From Chlorobaculum sp. (GTDB lineage Bacteria; Bacteroidota; Chlorobiia; Chlorobiales; Chlorobiaceae): a stretch of 43,952 bases of DNA. Location: contig JAAXWU010000004.1 in assembly GCA_013334855.1 (NCBI GenBank), positions 1 through 43,952 of the forward strand, read 5' to 3'. A program made the position numbers and the translations under genes. This document shows positions 1-8,086 of the stretch, one piece after another. The number at the start of each line of letters is the position of its first letter. Position 1 is the stretch's first letter. The notes beneath the pieces are model-generated. The model did not search any database, was not told the origin of the DNA, and saw only the letters and a program-made list of their open reading frames with translations.

Positions 1-343
1 TCGTCCAGCCAGCGGCGGCCAGGAGCTGGGAGCTGTAGAGCGGGTGGCGCACCAGCGCATAGACGCCGGTATCGACGAGGCGGTTGTCATCGACCGGGTA
101 GGGCAGGGGAGTGAGGTATTTGCGGATGCTGGTGACTCCGCCGATGACCAGCATCGCTCCAGCGAGCATCCCGGCCAAGAGAGCGATCCAGCGCGGAATG
201 GCAAGCTGCCGGTAGAGGTCGCCGCTCCGAAGATCGGGCCAGACGGGAGTGAAGACGAACAGCGCCACAAGCACGATCTGGATGACGACCAGGAGTTCAC
301 CTTTTGCGCCGAATCGCTTCGATCTTTTCAATTCCTTTTCCAT
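1..343 (-). CDS. Isoprenylcysteine carboxyl methyltransferase-like membrane protein (N-terminal part; runs off window)
   Basis: Reading the minus strand from the ATG at 343 gives an open frame that leaves the window at base 1, so only about 114 N-terminal residues are seen. It starts with a basic stretch (MEKELKRSKRFGAKG), then two hydrophobic segments (about residues 16-35 and 52-72), and then a TGVYALVRHPLYSS motif. That last motif is the hallmark of the ICMT/PEMT-like family of small integral membrane methyltransferases, where it precedes the SAM-binding region. The catalytic C-terminus lies outside the window, so activity cannot be judged. Substrate is unknown; bacterial members are rarely characterised. 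It is divergent from the isochorismatase-family gene at 446, with about 100 bp of AT-rich spacer between them. The family call is fairly safe and the function is inferred only. Confidence 0.75.
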   Translation of the reverse strand, partial: MEKELKRSKRFGAKGELLVVIQIVLVALFVFTPVWPDLRSGDLYRQLAIPRWIALLAGMLAGAMLVIGGVTSIRKYLTPLPYPVDDNRLVDTGVYALVRHPLYSSQLLAAAGWT

Positions 344-445
344 GCTGCTCGCTTGAGAATCGTTGAAATTGCTCTATCTTCAGAAATTTCAAAATTGTAG
401 GAAATTGTTTCAACAGCCGGATCAATATTTTTATCACCGACACCT

Positions 446-991
446 ATGATGATCTCAAAAGATGCCTTACTTCTTGTCATCGATATTCAGGAGAAACTCG
501 CTCCTGCCGTTTTTCAGTCTGATCGTGTCATAAAAAATACCGGCAAGCTGACCAGGGCTTGCAAACTTCTCGGGGTGCCTGTCATTTGTACAGAACAGTA
601 CCCGAAGGGTCTCGGAGGCACGGTCGATGAGCTGAAGGAGCTGATTGGCGAGGAGCCGCCGTACGAAAAGTTGTCGTTCAGTTGCTGCGGCAACAATGAG
701 TTCATCAAGCGCCTGCGCTCGCTTGGCCGCAACGACATCCTCGTGGTCGGCATGGAGACGCACGTGTGCGTCTACCAGACCTGCGTGGAGCTGCTCGAAT
801 TCGGCTACAACGTGCATCTGGTCACTGACGCCGTTTCGTCGAGAAGCGAGGAGAACCGCTCGCTCGGCATCCGCTGCATCGAGCGGGCCGGAGCCGCGCT
901 CACCAGCACCGAGATGGCGATTTTCGAACTCCTTCGCGTCGCCGAAGGGGATACCTTCAAGGCAATATCGAAAATTGTCAAGGAGGATTGA
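446..991 (+). CDS. Isochorismatase-family cysteine hydrolase
   Basis: A 181-residue single-domain protein of the isochorismatase/nicotinamidase fold. The catalytic triad expected for the family is visible: Asp13 in LLVIDIQEKL, Lys75 in PPYEKLSFSC, and the nucleophile Cys108 in GMETHVCVYQT. Length is typical for the small YcaC/YecD-like members. The substrate cannot be read from sequence. It lacks obvious nicotinamidase metal-site histidines near the Asp-Gln motif, so a generic amide hydrolase is the safest call. Two adjacent ATG codons (446 and 449) are possible starts and no strong Shine-Dalgarno is seen. It stands alone, followed by a 160 bp spacer. Confidence 0.88.
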   Translation: MMISKDALLLVIDIQEKLAPAVFQSDRVIKNTGKLTRACKLLGVPVICTEQYPKGLGGTVDELKELIGEEPPYEKLSFSCCGNNEFIKRLRSLGRNDILVVGMETHVCVYQTCVELLEFGYNVHLVTDAVSSRSEENRSLGIRCIERAGAALTSTEMAIFELLRVAEGDTFKAISKIVKED

Positions 992-1021
992 CCTCTTTTC
1001 CGCGCAGTCCACGATGCCGAC

Positions 1022-1052
1022 TCATGACGGGGCTGCCGGTTTCCCGTCATGA
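1022..1052. repeat. Inverted repeat TCATGACGGG / CCCGTCATGA
   Basis: A 10-bp perfect inverted repeat separated by about 11 bp lies between the isochorismatase-family gene and the SIMPL gene. It could form a hairpin downstream of the hydrolase gene, but no clear T-tract follows, so a terminator role is only possible. A CCCGTCATGA half also occurs at about 26884, hinting at a dispersed element. Confidence 0.5.
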
Positions 1053-1153
1053 CCTCCCGTTTCCCCGCCCTTTTGTCTGAATTTCCCCTTTTAGCGTTAC
1101 ATTTCGGAAAACATGGCAAGGCAGTTGCAAGTTCAACTTTAATCCGCTGAAAG

Positions 1154-1915
1154 ATGAAAAACGATCAGGACTCTCCCGGCATGTCGCGCTCCGTCGTGGT
1201 GTTCGGGGCGCTTGTCGCCTTCGGTCTCGTGCTTGGGGCGTATGTGCTCGGCTATCAGACCAAGCATATCGGCTCAGGCCGCTCGTCGATCACGGTCAAG
1301 GGGCTGGCGGAAAAACCGGTCAGGGCCGATATGGCGGAGTGGCAGGTGACGGCGGTCGCCTATGGCCCGACCTTTGCCGAGACGGTCGCGAACCTGCGCA
1401 ACGAAAAATCGGCGCTTGAGAGCTTTGTCGCCTCGCAGGGGTTCGACAAGGCATCGGTGCGCGAGACCGGCGAAACCGTGGAGCCTCGCTACGAGGATCA
1501 GGTGGTTGGCGAGCAGGTGCGGCAGGTGCAGAATGGCTTTGTCGGCAGGTATACCCTGATCGTGAGCAGCCGCGCTCTCGACAAAATCGTGGCCGCTCAC
1601 CTCTCGGCGCTCGACTACAAGGCGTCGGGGCACAACATCGAGTATGCCAATCCGAGTTACCTGGTCTCCGGTCTCGAAGAGATCAAGATGTCGCTCATCG
1701 GCGCGGCGACCGACAACGCCAAAAAGCGGGCGCAGGAGTTCGTCAAGCACAGCGACGCTAAGCTTGGCGCGATGCGGTCGGCCTCGCAGGGGGCGTTTTA
1801 CATCCTGCCGCCGGTGGCCAACGCCAGCACGGAGGATTATGGAGGCACCTACGATAAAACAACCATCGACAAAATCGCGAGAGTTGTGGTGACTATCGAA
1901 TTCTCGCTCCAGTAA
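1154..1915 (+). CDS. SIMPL-domain (DUF541) protein, membrane-anchored
   Basis: A 253-residue protein with one N-terminal membrane or signal-anchor helix (about residues 12-33, preceded by a short polar tail) followed by a SIMPL/DUF541 domain. The domain opens with the characteristic SSITVKGLAEKPVRADMAEWQV strand, here about residues 44-65, and ends near the C-terminus with VVVTIEFSLQ. The domain is expected on the periplasmic side. Its molecular role is poorly defined; family members include oxidative-stress and adhesion-related proteins. The ATG at 1154 follows GCTGAAAG, a weak ribosome site. The gene converges with lpxK, leaving only 21 bp between the stop codons. The family call is confident, the function is open. 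Confidence 0.85.
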   Translation: MKNDQDSPGMSRSVVVFGALVAFGLVLGAYVLGYQTKHIGSGRSSITVKGLAEKPVRADMAEWQVTAVAYGPTFAETVANLRNEKSALESFVASQGFDKASVRETGETVEPRYEDQVVGEQVRQVQNGFVGRYTLIVSSRALDKIVAAHLSALDYKASGHNIEYANPSYLVSGLEEIKMSLIGAATDNAKKRAQEFVKHSDAKLGAMRSASQGAFYILPPVANASTEDYGGTYDKTTIDKIARVVVTIEFSLQ

Positions 1916-1936
1916 ACGGGCTACGCATCTCCGCTT

Positions 1937-2989
1937 TCAGCGGGCCAGGATCGAGAGCAGCGTTGATTTCAGAATCTCCGCGCCGTCGAGAAACTCCGGT
2001 TCGATAGCGAGATAGCGGCATCCCGCATCCGCGAGCACGGCGGCAAGCGCCGGGTCATCGGCGATGCGGAACCAGTCCTTCTCCGTCGTGACCGGTACAA
2101 GTCCCTGCCGCTTCGATTCGGCGATGATCGAGCGGATCGTCGCCTCCGTGTATGGCTCGTGGTCGCGGAAGAACTTGGTCGCCGCAACCATTACGCCCGC
2201 CTCGTCGAGGCTGTGCAGGAAGCCCGCCGGTGCGCCGATTCCCGCGAAGGCGAGCGCTTTCATCGACAGTTCGCTTGCGCCCGCCAATCCATCCACCTTC
2301 ACTAATCCTCCCGGTTTGATGCGCGAGCGGAGCAGCGGCTTGCCGAAGCGCTTCAATCGCGCAAGCAGCGGCGCGGCTTTGGTTTCGTCCGTGATTTTGC
2401 TGATGATGATGAGGTCGGCGCGGGCAAGTCCACTAAGCGGTTCGCGAAGGCGTCCGGCGGGGAGCATTGCGTCGATCTCCTCAGGCGCTCCGGCGTTGAC
2501 CACCACGATGTCGAGGTCTCGCACGATTTTGCGGTGCTGGAAGGCGTCGTCGAGCACGATGACGCCGGGCAGGCGTCCGGCGAACTCGCGCATGAGGAAC
2601 TGCACTCCTTCGACGCGCTGCTCGGCCACGATGACAATCGCGCCGGGATTGCGGGCGGCGAGCATCGCGGTTTCGTCGCCCGCGTCGCGGCTGCCGAGCA
2701 GAAGACGCCGGCCATCCGAGACGAGTTGCACGCCTTTGGTCCGGCGTCCGTAGCCTCGCGACACGATGGCTGCCGGAACGCCCGAAGCTGCGTAGAACTT
2801 GACGATCCAGTCCACGAGCGGCGTCTTGCCGGTGCCGCCGGTGGTGATGTTGCCCACAGATACCACCGGAATCGGCGAGCGCCAGCTTTTGAAAATTCCC
2901 CGGTCATACAGCCGGTTGCGCAAGCTCATCGCCATGCCGTAGAGCGCGCCGACTGGCCGCAAGAGGATGGCGGCGCTACCGGGCGTCAT
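1937..2989 (-). CDS. lpxK: Tetraacyldisaccharide 4'-kinase
   Basis: LpxK phosphorylates the 4' position of the lipid A disaccharide at the cytoplasmic face of the inner membrane. The protein has an N-terminal amphipathic/hydrophobic stretch (LLRPVGALYGMAMSLRNR) and a P-loop, GGTGKT, at residues 51-56 inside VSVGNITTGGTGKTPLVDW, which is diagnostic for the family. Further on are SRGYGRR and EDAFQHRK-like segments (here LDDAFQHRKI) that fit LpxK. I prefer the ATG at 2989 (350 aa), which overlaps the end of the upstream acyltransferase gene by 14 bp. An ATG at 3013 would add eight residues. The longer open frame up to 3109 is overlap with the neighbour. The pairing with a lysophospholipid/lipid A-type acyltransferase suggests a small envelope-lipid operon. 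Confidence 0.93.
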   Translation of the reverse strand: MTPGSAAILLRPVGALYGMAMSLRNRLYDRGIFKSWRSPIPVVSVGNITTGGTGKTPLVDWIVKFYAASGVPAAIVSRGYGRRTKGVQLVSDGRRLLLGSRDAGDETAMLAARNPGAIVIVAEQRVEGVQFLMREFAGRLPGVIVLDDAFQHRKIVRDLDIVVVNAGAPEEIDAMLPAGRLREPLSGLARADLIIISKITDETKAAPLLARLKRFGKPLLRSRIKPGGLVKVDGLAGASELSMKALAFAGIGAPAGFLHSLDEAGVMVAATKFFRDHEPYTEATIRSIIAESKRQGLVPVTTEKDWFRIADDPALAAVLADAGCRYLAIEPEFLDGAEILKSTLLSILAR

Positions 2990-3611
2990 CGGCGAATGTT
3001 GTCGAGAGTTCATCGGCCCAGGCGCGGAAGGCCTCCTCGGTCGCAAAATCCGGTACTGTGACGAGATGCAGCGTGACCTTGACGCGGCTGAAGGGCATCG
3101 GGATTTCAAACCTGTCCCAGCTTTTCAGGCTTCGGGCGTTGTCGCAACGGATCTGCGCGAATACGAGCGGCGTGCGGTGCTGCGCGGCGAGCCGGAGCGT
3201 GCCGTATTTGAAGCGGTGTTGTGGGCCGCGTGGGCCGTCGGGGGTGACGGCCACGACGCCGCGACTCTTCAGGGCGACGCCGATGTTGCGTCGGACCTCC
3301 TCCTTGCCCCGCGAACTCGATCCGCGAATCAGCAGGAACCGGAGCCGGTCGAGTGTGTCGGCGAGAATCTGCCCGTCGCCGGAGAGGCTCACAACGGCTG
3401 AAATCTCGCGTCGGGGAAAAAGCCGACGCGCAAGCAGCCATCCGGCGATCATCTTGCCGTGCCAGAAGGCGAACATGACGCCACGCTGGTCATCCGGCAG
3501 CTTCTCTCCGGCGTACTGGACGTCGATCTTCAGCGTTGCGAAGAGCAGCTTCAGAACATGGGGGAGCAGGCGGGTGGCGCTCTTCAGGAGGATGTCTTTC
3601 ACGAAAGCCAT
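2976..3611 (-). CDS. Lysophospholipid acyltransferase family protein (DUF374)
   Basis: A 211-residue protein of the LPLAT superfamily, DUF374 branch. The HX4D-type catalytic region is represented by His51 in FAFWHGKM, followed by RGSSSRG at 97-102 and TPDGPRGP at 123-130, the usual DUF374 motifs for acyl-acceptor binding. An N-terminal hydrophobic segment (about 9-28) suggests membrane association. The family is thought to acylate lipid A precursors or lysophospholipids; the immediate lpxK neighbour, which overlaps its end, favours a lipid A role (inference). The frame stays open upstream to 3755, but the ATG at 3611 matches the usual family start. Confidence 0.87.
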   Translation of the reverse strand: MAFVKDILLKSATRLLPHVLKLLFATLKIDVQYAGEKLPDDQRGVMFAFWHGKMIAGWLLARRLFPRREISAVVSLSGDGQILADTLDRLRFLLIRGSSSRGKEEVRRNIGVALKSRGVVAVTPDGPRGPQHRFKYGTLRLAAQHRTPLVFAQIRCDNARSLKSWDRFEIPMPFSRVKVTLHLVTVPDFATEEAFRAWADELSTTFADDAR

Positions 3612-3689
3612 GCAGTGGGTCAAGGGTGTATCGGGAAATGGAGGCGAGGTGTTCAGCGCGGATTTTTTTATTGTTTTTGTGATCGTCGA

Positions 3690-3705
3690 TGCATTATATA
3701 ATGCA
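3690..3705. promoter_or_regulatory. 16-bp perfect palindrome in a divergent promoter region
   Basis: TGCATTATATAATGCA lies between the divergently transcribed acyltransferase gene (start 3611) and purD (start 3792). A perfect AT-rich palindrome in a divergent gap is a plausible operator or a symmetric promoter element. No regulator is encoded nearby and no function is known. Confidence 0.4.
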
Positions 3706-3791
3706 GTTTCCCGGCCCCGCATGGCCGGCTGCAATTTAACAATCCACGCCGACAAACCACAGGGTGATTTGCGGCCATCGTTTTACGCAAC

Positions 3792-5069
3792 ATGAAGGTT
3801 CTGATTATCGGAAGCGGCGCCAGAGAACATGCCATGGCCTGGGCCGTCGCACGCAGCAGCAAGGTTTCAACCGTTCTCGTGGCTCCCGGCAACGGCGGCA
3901 CGGCCACGATGGGCGGCAAGGTGCGCAACGTCGCCGTCAAAGCGACCGACATCGACGCTCTGCTCGATCTCGTCGCCAGAGAGTCGATCGGCCTGACGGT
4001 GGTCGGCCCGGAGCAGCCGCTCGAAGCGGGCGTCGTCAACCGGTTCCGCGAGGTGGGGCTGAAGGTGGTCGGCCCGACTGCCGAGGCGGCGCGGCTCGAA
4101 ACGAGTAAGGTGTTCGCCAAGGAGTTCATGAAGCGTCACGACATTCCGACCGCCAGTTACGAGGTGTTCCGCGATCACGCCTCAGCAAGAGCCTGGCTTG
4201 AATCGTGCGACTCGTTCCCGCAGGTGATCAAGGCGAGCGGCCTCTGCGCGGGCAAGGGCGTCGTCGTCGCGATGAGCCGCGAAGAGGCTCTCGGGGCGAT
4301 CCACGAGTTTTTCGAGTCGCGCATCTTCGGCGAGGCTGCCGACGAGGTGGTGATCGAATCCTTCCTCGCCGGACAGGAAGCGAGCGTTTTCGCCCTTACC
4401 GATGGTCGCGACTACCGCCTGTTCCTCTCCGCGCAGGATCACAAGCGCATCGGCGAGGGGGATACCGGCAAGAACACGGGAGGCATGGGCGCGTATGCCC
4501 CGACTCCGCTCGTGACGCCGGAGGTGATGCAGCGGGTCGAGGAAGAGGTCATCCGCCCGACGCTCGCCGGAATGAAGGCCGACGGTTACTCCTACACCGG
4601 CTTCCTGTACGTTGGCCTCATGATCGACAGCGGCGTGCCCTCGGTGGTCGAGTTCAACGCCCGCCTCGGCGATCCCGAAACGCAGGTGGTGCTGCCGATG
4701 CTCAGGAGCGATCTTTTCGACGCGCTCTTGGCGAGCGTCGATGGCGGACTCGACGCCGTGCCTTTCGAGATGCATGATGGAGCCGCCGCGACGGTGGTCA
4801 TGGCCTCGGCGGGCTATCCCGACGCATACGAGACTGGCAAGGCGATCACCATCGATCCGGCGGTGAACGATCTGGAGGGGGTGCTTGTTTTCCATGCCGG
4901 AACGCAACGTGAAGGCGACGCTCTGCTGACCTCCGGTGGCCGAGTGCTCTCGGTGTCGGCGCGGGCCGGTTCGCTCAAAGAGGCGCTCGACCGGGCCTAT
5001 CGCGGCGTGGCCGCCATCGGATTCGAAGGCGCGTACTATCGCCGGGATATTGGCGCGAAAGCGCTCTGA
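3792..5069 (+). CDS. purD: Phosphoribosylamine-glycine ligase (GAR synthetase)
   Basis: PurD joins glycine to phosphoribosylamine with ATP in purine biosynthesis. The 425-residue length matches the family. The N-terminal nucleotide-like domain begins MKVLIIGSGAREHAMAWAVARS, seen in nearly every PurD. The ATP-grasp domain includes KASGLCAGKGVVVA, DHKRIGEGDTGKNTGGMGAYAP (PurD signature) and EFNARLGDPETQVVLP. The C-terminal B domain ends IGFEGAYYRRDIG. All expected motifs are intact. It is divergent from the acyltransferase gene across 180 bp containing a palindrome, and followed 31 bp later by a JAMM peptidase gene. Confidence 0.97.
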   Translation: MKVLIIGSGAREHAMAWAVARSSKVSTVLVAPGNGGTATMGGKVRNVAVKATDIDALLDLVARESIGLTVVGPEQPLEAGVVNRFREVGLKVVGPTAEAARLETSKVFAKEFMKRHDIPTASYEVFRDHASARAWLESCDSFPQVIKASGLCAGKGVVVAMSREEALGAIHEFFESRIFGEAADEVVIESFLAGQEASVFALTDGRDYRLFLSAQDHKRIGEGDTGKNTGGMGAYAPTPLVTPEVMQRVEEEVIRPTLAGMKADGYSYTGFLYVGLMIDSGVPSVVEFNARLGDPETQVVLPMLRSDLFDALLASVDGGLDAVPFEMHDGAAATVVMASAGYPDAYETGKAITIDPAVNDLEGVLVFHAGTQREGDALLTSGGRVLSVSARAGSLKEALDRAYRGVAAIGFEGAYYRRDIGAKAL

Positions 5070-5100
5070 ATCATTCGGTATATCATCGTAGTGGTCTGTA

Positions 5101-5532
5101 ATGAAATTACCTCGTCGCAAGTTTGAGATCATCCAGGAGCACGCCGTCAGGGAGCTGCCCTACGAGTGTTGCGGCCTGCTCGTGGGCCGGAAGGTCGTTG
5201 ACCATCACGGCAATATCGACAATATCGTGCTCGAAGTCGCTCCGTGCCGCAACGCGCTCTATTATGGCAAGGAGAACGGCTTTGAAATCTCCTTCAACGA
5301 ATTCATCGACGTGGAGCGCGAAGCGCGCAGCATGGGCCTCGACGTTGTAGGCTCGTACCACTCGCACATCAACTCGACCGCCGTGCCATCGAGAAACGAC
5401 ATCGATTTCGCCAGCACAGGTCACTCGATGCTGATCATCTCCCTCTACGGCGGCGTGCCACGGGAGATCACCGCCTGGCTCCGCCGCGACTCCGGCGGCT
5501 TCCACCAGGAGCAGATCAAGGTGATGGCGTGA
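5101..5532 (+). CDS. JAMM/MPN+ metallopeptidase (M67 family)
   Basis: A 143-residue stand-alone JAB1/MPN+ domain. The zinc-site motif is complete: Glu22 in LPYECCGLLVG, then His87-x-His89-x7-Ser97-x2-Asp100 in SYHSHINSTAVPSRNDID. Prokaryotic members of this size remove C-terminal extensions from ubiquitin-like sulfur carriers or cleave carrier-protein conjugates (for example Mec+ and QbsD-like enzymes). A role in sulfur-carrier processing for cysteine or cofactor synthesis is therefore a reasonable inference, but no ThiS/MoaD-like or ThiF-like gene is present here. It begins 31 bp after purD and may be co-transcribed. The ATG at 5101 has no strong Shine-Dalgarno. Confidence 0.87.
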   Translation: MKLPRRKFEIIQEHAVRELPYECCGLLVGRKVVDHHGNIDNIVLEVAPCRNALYYGKENGFEISFNEFIDVEREARSMGLDVVGSYHSHINSTAVPSRNDIDFASTGHSMLIISLYGGVPREITAWLRRDSGGFHQEQIKVMA

Positions 5533-5549
5533 GAGTTCCGAGAATCGGT

Positions 5550-5596
5550 TTTCATCCTATAGGACTTATACGACCTATAAGTCCTATAGGATGAAA
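5550..5596. repeat. Large perfect hairpin built from CCTATAAGTC-type units
   Basis: Two 21-bp arms (5550-5570 and 5576-5596) are perfect reverse complements around the 5-base loop CGACC. Each arm contains CTATAGGACTTATA or its complement. Related elements lie at 8033-8075 and 21030-21077, all intergenic, so this is a dispersed repeat family. It sits downstream of the JAMM gene and could act as a transcript-stabilising or terminating hairpin. Confidence 0.85.
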
Positions 5597-5706
5597 TCGG
5601 GAAAAGCCTCTGAGCGACCACCCTCTTTTGAAAGCTCAGAACACCGGAAAAAATTTTGTACATTGCGCAACCGAAGATTTACAACAAGACTTAAAGCGAA
5701 AGACTA

Positions 5707-7191
5707 GTGCCAAAACGTCAGGACATCAAGTCCATTCTGGTGATTGGAGCCGGGCCGATCGTGATCGGGCAGGCGTGTGAATTCGATTATTCGGGCACCC
5801 AGGCGTGCCGCGCTCTGAAGGAGGACGGCTACCGGGTTATCCTGGTCAACAGCAACCCGGCCACGATCATGACCGATATAGAGCTGGCCGACGCCACCTA
5901 TATCGAACCGATCACTCCATATTACGTCACCAAGATCATAGAGAAGGAGAAACCGGACGCGCTGCTTCCGACGATGGGCGGCCAGACCGCGCTGAACACG
6001 GCGGTCAAGCTCGCCGAGACGGGCGTGCTCGAACGCCACGGCGTCGAGCTGATCGGCGCGAAGTTCCGTGCCATCCGCAAGGCCGAGAACCGCGAGTTCT
6101 TCAGCGATGCGATGAAAAAGCTCGGCCTCGAAATGGCCAAGGGCTTTTTCGTGCGCAACGAAAAGGAGGCGCGGGAAGCGCTCGACGAAATCGGTCTGCC
6201 GATCGTCATCCGCCCCTCGTTCACGCTTGGCGGCACGGGCGGCGGTTTTGCCGAGACCAAGGCGGACTACTACGACGTGGTGCGGCGCGGTCTCGCTGAA
6301 AGCCCGATTGGCGAGGTGCTGGTCGAGGAGAGCCTGATCGGCTGGAAGGAGTACGAACTCGAAGTGATTCGCGACCTGGCCGACAACGTCATCATCGTCT
6401 GCTCCATCGAGAACGTCGATCCGATGGGCGTGCATACCGGCGACAGCATCACGGTTGCCCCCGCGCAGACGCTCACCGACCGGCAATATCAGGAGCTGCG
6501 TGACGCCTCGATCAGGATCATCCGCGAAATCGGCGTCGAGACCGGCGGCAGCAACATCCAGTTCGCCATCAATCCGAAAGACGGGCGTATTGTCGTCATC
6601 GAGATGAATCCTCGCGTGTCGCGTAGCTCCGCGCTCGCCTCGAAGGCGACCGGATTCCCCATCGCGAAAGTAGCCGCAAAGCTCGCCGTGGGGTACACGC
6701 TCGACGAGATCACCAACGACATCACCAAGAGCACTCCGGCCAGCTTCGAGCCTTCCATCGACTACTGCGTGGTCAAGGTGCCGCGCTGGGACTTCGAGAA
6801 GTTCAAGAATGTCGATGCCCGTCTCGGCGTGCAGATGAAGTCGGTCGGCGAGGTGATGGCCTTCGGGCGCAACTTCCGCGAGGCGCTGCAGAAGTCGTTG
6901 CGCGGGCTGGAGATCGGACGTGCGGGCCTCGGCTGCGACGGCAAGGACATCATGAATGTCATCGACATGACCCAGCAGCAGCGCAAGTTCGCCAAGGAGG
7001 ATCTGCTCGAAAAGATCAAAATCCCAAAGGCCGACCGGATGTTCTACCTGCGTTACGCCTTCCAGGCGGGCGCGACCGTCGAAGAGGTGCACCAGTCAAC
7101 CGGCATCGATCCGTGGTTCCTCGATAACATCCGCCAGATTGTGGCCTTCGAGGATGAGCTTCGTCAGATGGCAGCCGCAAGCGAGGCATGA
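5707..7191 (+). CDS. carB: Carbamoyl-phosphate synthase large subunit, N-terminal half (split gene)
   Basis: A 494-residue protein corresponding to roughly the first half of the usual ~1070-residue CarB. It holds the first ATP-grasp module, which makes carboxyphosphate from bicarbonate and [24 protein letters not shown] at the N-terminus, [47 protein letters not shown] and [18 protein letters not shown]. It then enters the oligomerisation domain and stops after [20 protein letters not shown]. The carbamate-phosphorylating half is absent, and trpC begins in the 4-bp ATGA overlap at its end. The start is GTG at 5707. Split CarB is known in some lineages such as Aquifex and Methanocaldococcus; the second half must be elsewhere (inference). 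Confidence 0.93.
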   Translation: MPKRQDIKSILVIGAGPIVIGQACEFDYSGTQACRALKEDGYRVILVNSNPATIMTDIELADATYIEPITPYYVTKIIEKEKPDALLPTMGGQTALNTAVKLAETGVLERHGVELIGAKFRAIRKAENREFFSDAMKKLGLEMAKGFFVRNEKEAREALDEIGLPIVIRPSFTLGGTGGGFAETKADYYDVVRRGLAESPIGEVLVEESLIGWKEYELEVIRDLADNVIIVCSIENVDPMGVHTGDSITVAPAQTLTDRQYQELRDASIRIIREIGVETGGSNIQFAINPKDGRIVVIEMNPRVSRSSALASKATGFPIAKVAAKLAVGYTLDEITNDITKSTPASFEPSIDYCVVKVPRWDFEKFKNVDARLGVQMKSVGEVMAFGRNFREALQKSLRGLEIGRAGLGCDGKDIMNVIDMTQQQRKFAKEDLLEKIKIPKADRMFYLRYAFQAGATVEEVHQSTGIDPWFLDNIRQIVAFEDELRQMAAASEA

Positions 7192-7958
7192 CCTATCTGA
7201 CCCGGATTCTCGAAACCAAGTCGGGAGAGGTTGCCGAACTGAAAAAGCTGGAGCCGGAGCGTCGCTATCGCGAGATGCGCGGCGAAGTTCCGGCTACGAG
7301 AGATTTCCGCTCGGCCATCGCGAGCCGTGACGGCGGCATCAACCTGATTGCCGAGGTCAAGAAGGCGTCGCCATCACGCGGGGTGCTGGTCGAGGATTTT
7401 CGCCCGCTCGACATCGCCGCACGCTACGCCGAACTCGGCGCGTCGGCTTTTTCCGTGCTGACCGACCGCCACTACTTTCAGGGTTCGCCCGACTACCTGA
7501 AGGCGATCACGCAGAAATTTTCCATTCCCGTGCTCCGCAAGGAGTTCATCATCGACGAGAGCCAGATTTACGAAACCCGCCTCATGGGTGCCGACGCGGC
7601 GCTCCTCATCGTGGCGGCGCTCGAACCGTCGCAACTGCGGGACTATCTCCAGCTCTTCGCCGAACTTGGTCTGCACGCGCTCGTCGAGGTGCACGACCGC
7701 CGCGAACTCGAGGTTGCCATCGAGCAAGGCTCCACGATTGTCGGGGTCAACAACCGCGACCTGCGCGACTTCACCGTCGATCTCATGACCTCGGTCAACC
7801 TCAAACGCGACTATCCGGCAGGCGTAATCGCCGTCGCCGAAAGCGGCCTGAAACGCCTCGACGATGTGCTGCTCATGCAACAAGCCGGCTTCGACGCCGC
7901 GCTCATCGGCGAAGGCCTGCTCACCAGCGAAGAACTGAGGCGGTTTACCTGGGGGTAA
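7188..7958 (+). CDS. trpC: Indole-3-glycerol phosphate synthase
   Basis: A 256-residue TIM-barrel enzyme of tryptophan biosynthesis converting CdRP to indole-3-glycerol phosphate. Family motifs are clear: [13 protein letters not shown] (phosphate and substrate lysine), [29 protein letters not shown] (catalytic Lys/Glu region), [11 protein letters not shown] and [10 protein letters not shown]. The ATG overlaps the stop codon of the carB half by 4 bp (ATGA), so translation is probably coupled. Other trp genes are not in the window, so this trpC sits in a mixed pyrimidine/arginine-tryptophan transcript. Confidence 0.97.
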   Translation: MTYLTRILETKSGEVAELKKLEPERRYREMRGEVPATRDFRSAIASRDGGINLIAEVKKASPSRGVLVEDFRPLDIAARYAELGASAFSVLTDRHYFQGSPDYLKAITQKFSIPVLRKEFIIDESQIYETRLMGADAALLIVAALEPSQLRDYLQLFAELGLHALVEVHDRRELEVAIEQGSTIVGVNNRDLRDFTVDLMTSVNLKRDYPAGVIAVAESGLKRLDDVLLMQQAGFDAALIGEGLLTSEELRRFTWG

Positions 7959-7965
7959 GTGCAGT

Positions 7966-7998
7966 GTGGACTTGGTGGACGACGTGGACGTAGTGGAC
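7966..7998. repeat. 9-bp-period GTGGACNNN tandem repeat
   Basis: Just after trpC the sequence reads GTGGAC four times at an exact 9-bp spacing. Related GTGGAC/GTCCAN repeats occur at 20447-20466, 30037-30070, 42438-42471 and 42970-42998, so this is a dispersed repeat family. Confidence 0.8.
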
Positions 7999-8032
7999 AA
8001 TTAAAGGAGGGAATTCTTTCCTCTTTCTCTTC

Positions 8033-8075
8033 TCCTATAAGACTTATAGGCCCTGTCAGACCTATAAGTCCTATT
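8033..8075. repeat. CCTATAAGTC-type palindromic repeat
   Basis: The spacer between trpC and rpe carries CCTATAAGACTTATAGG (itself a near-perfect palindrome), a 10-base gap, then CCTATAAGTCCTATT. It belongs to the same family as the hairpins at 5550-5596 and 21030-21077. It lies between two convergent genes. Confidence 0.8.
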
Positions 8076-8086
8076 CTTTTCTTCTC

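Noticed and set aside
5704-7092. 462-codon open frame on the minus strand, antisense to carB
   Set aside because: It lies wholly opposite a strongly supported gene and reads as His/Asp/Arg-rich low-information sequence, as expected from the complement of GC-rich codons.
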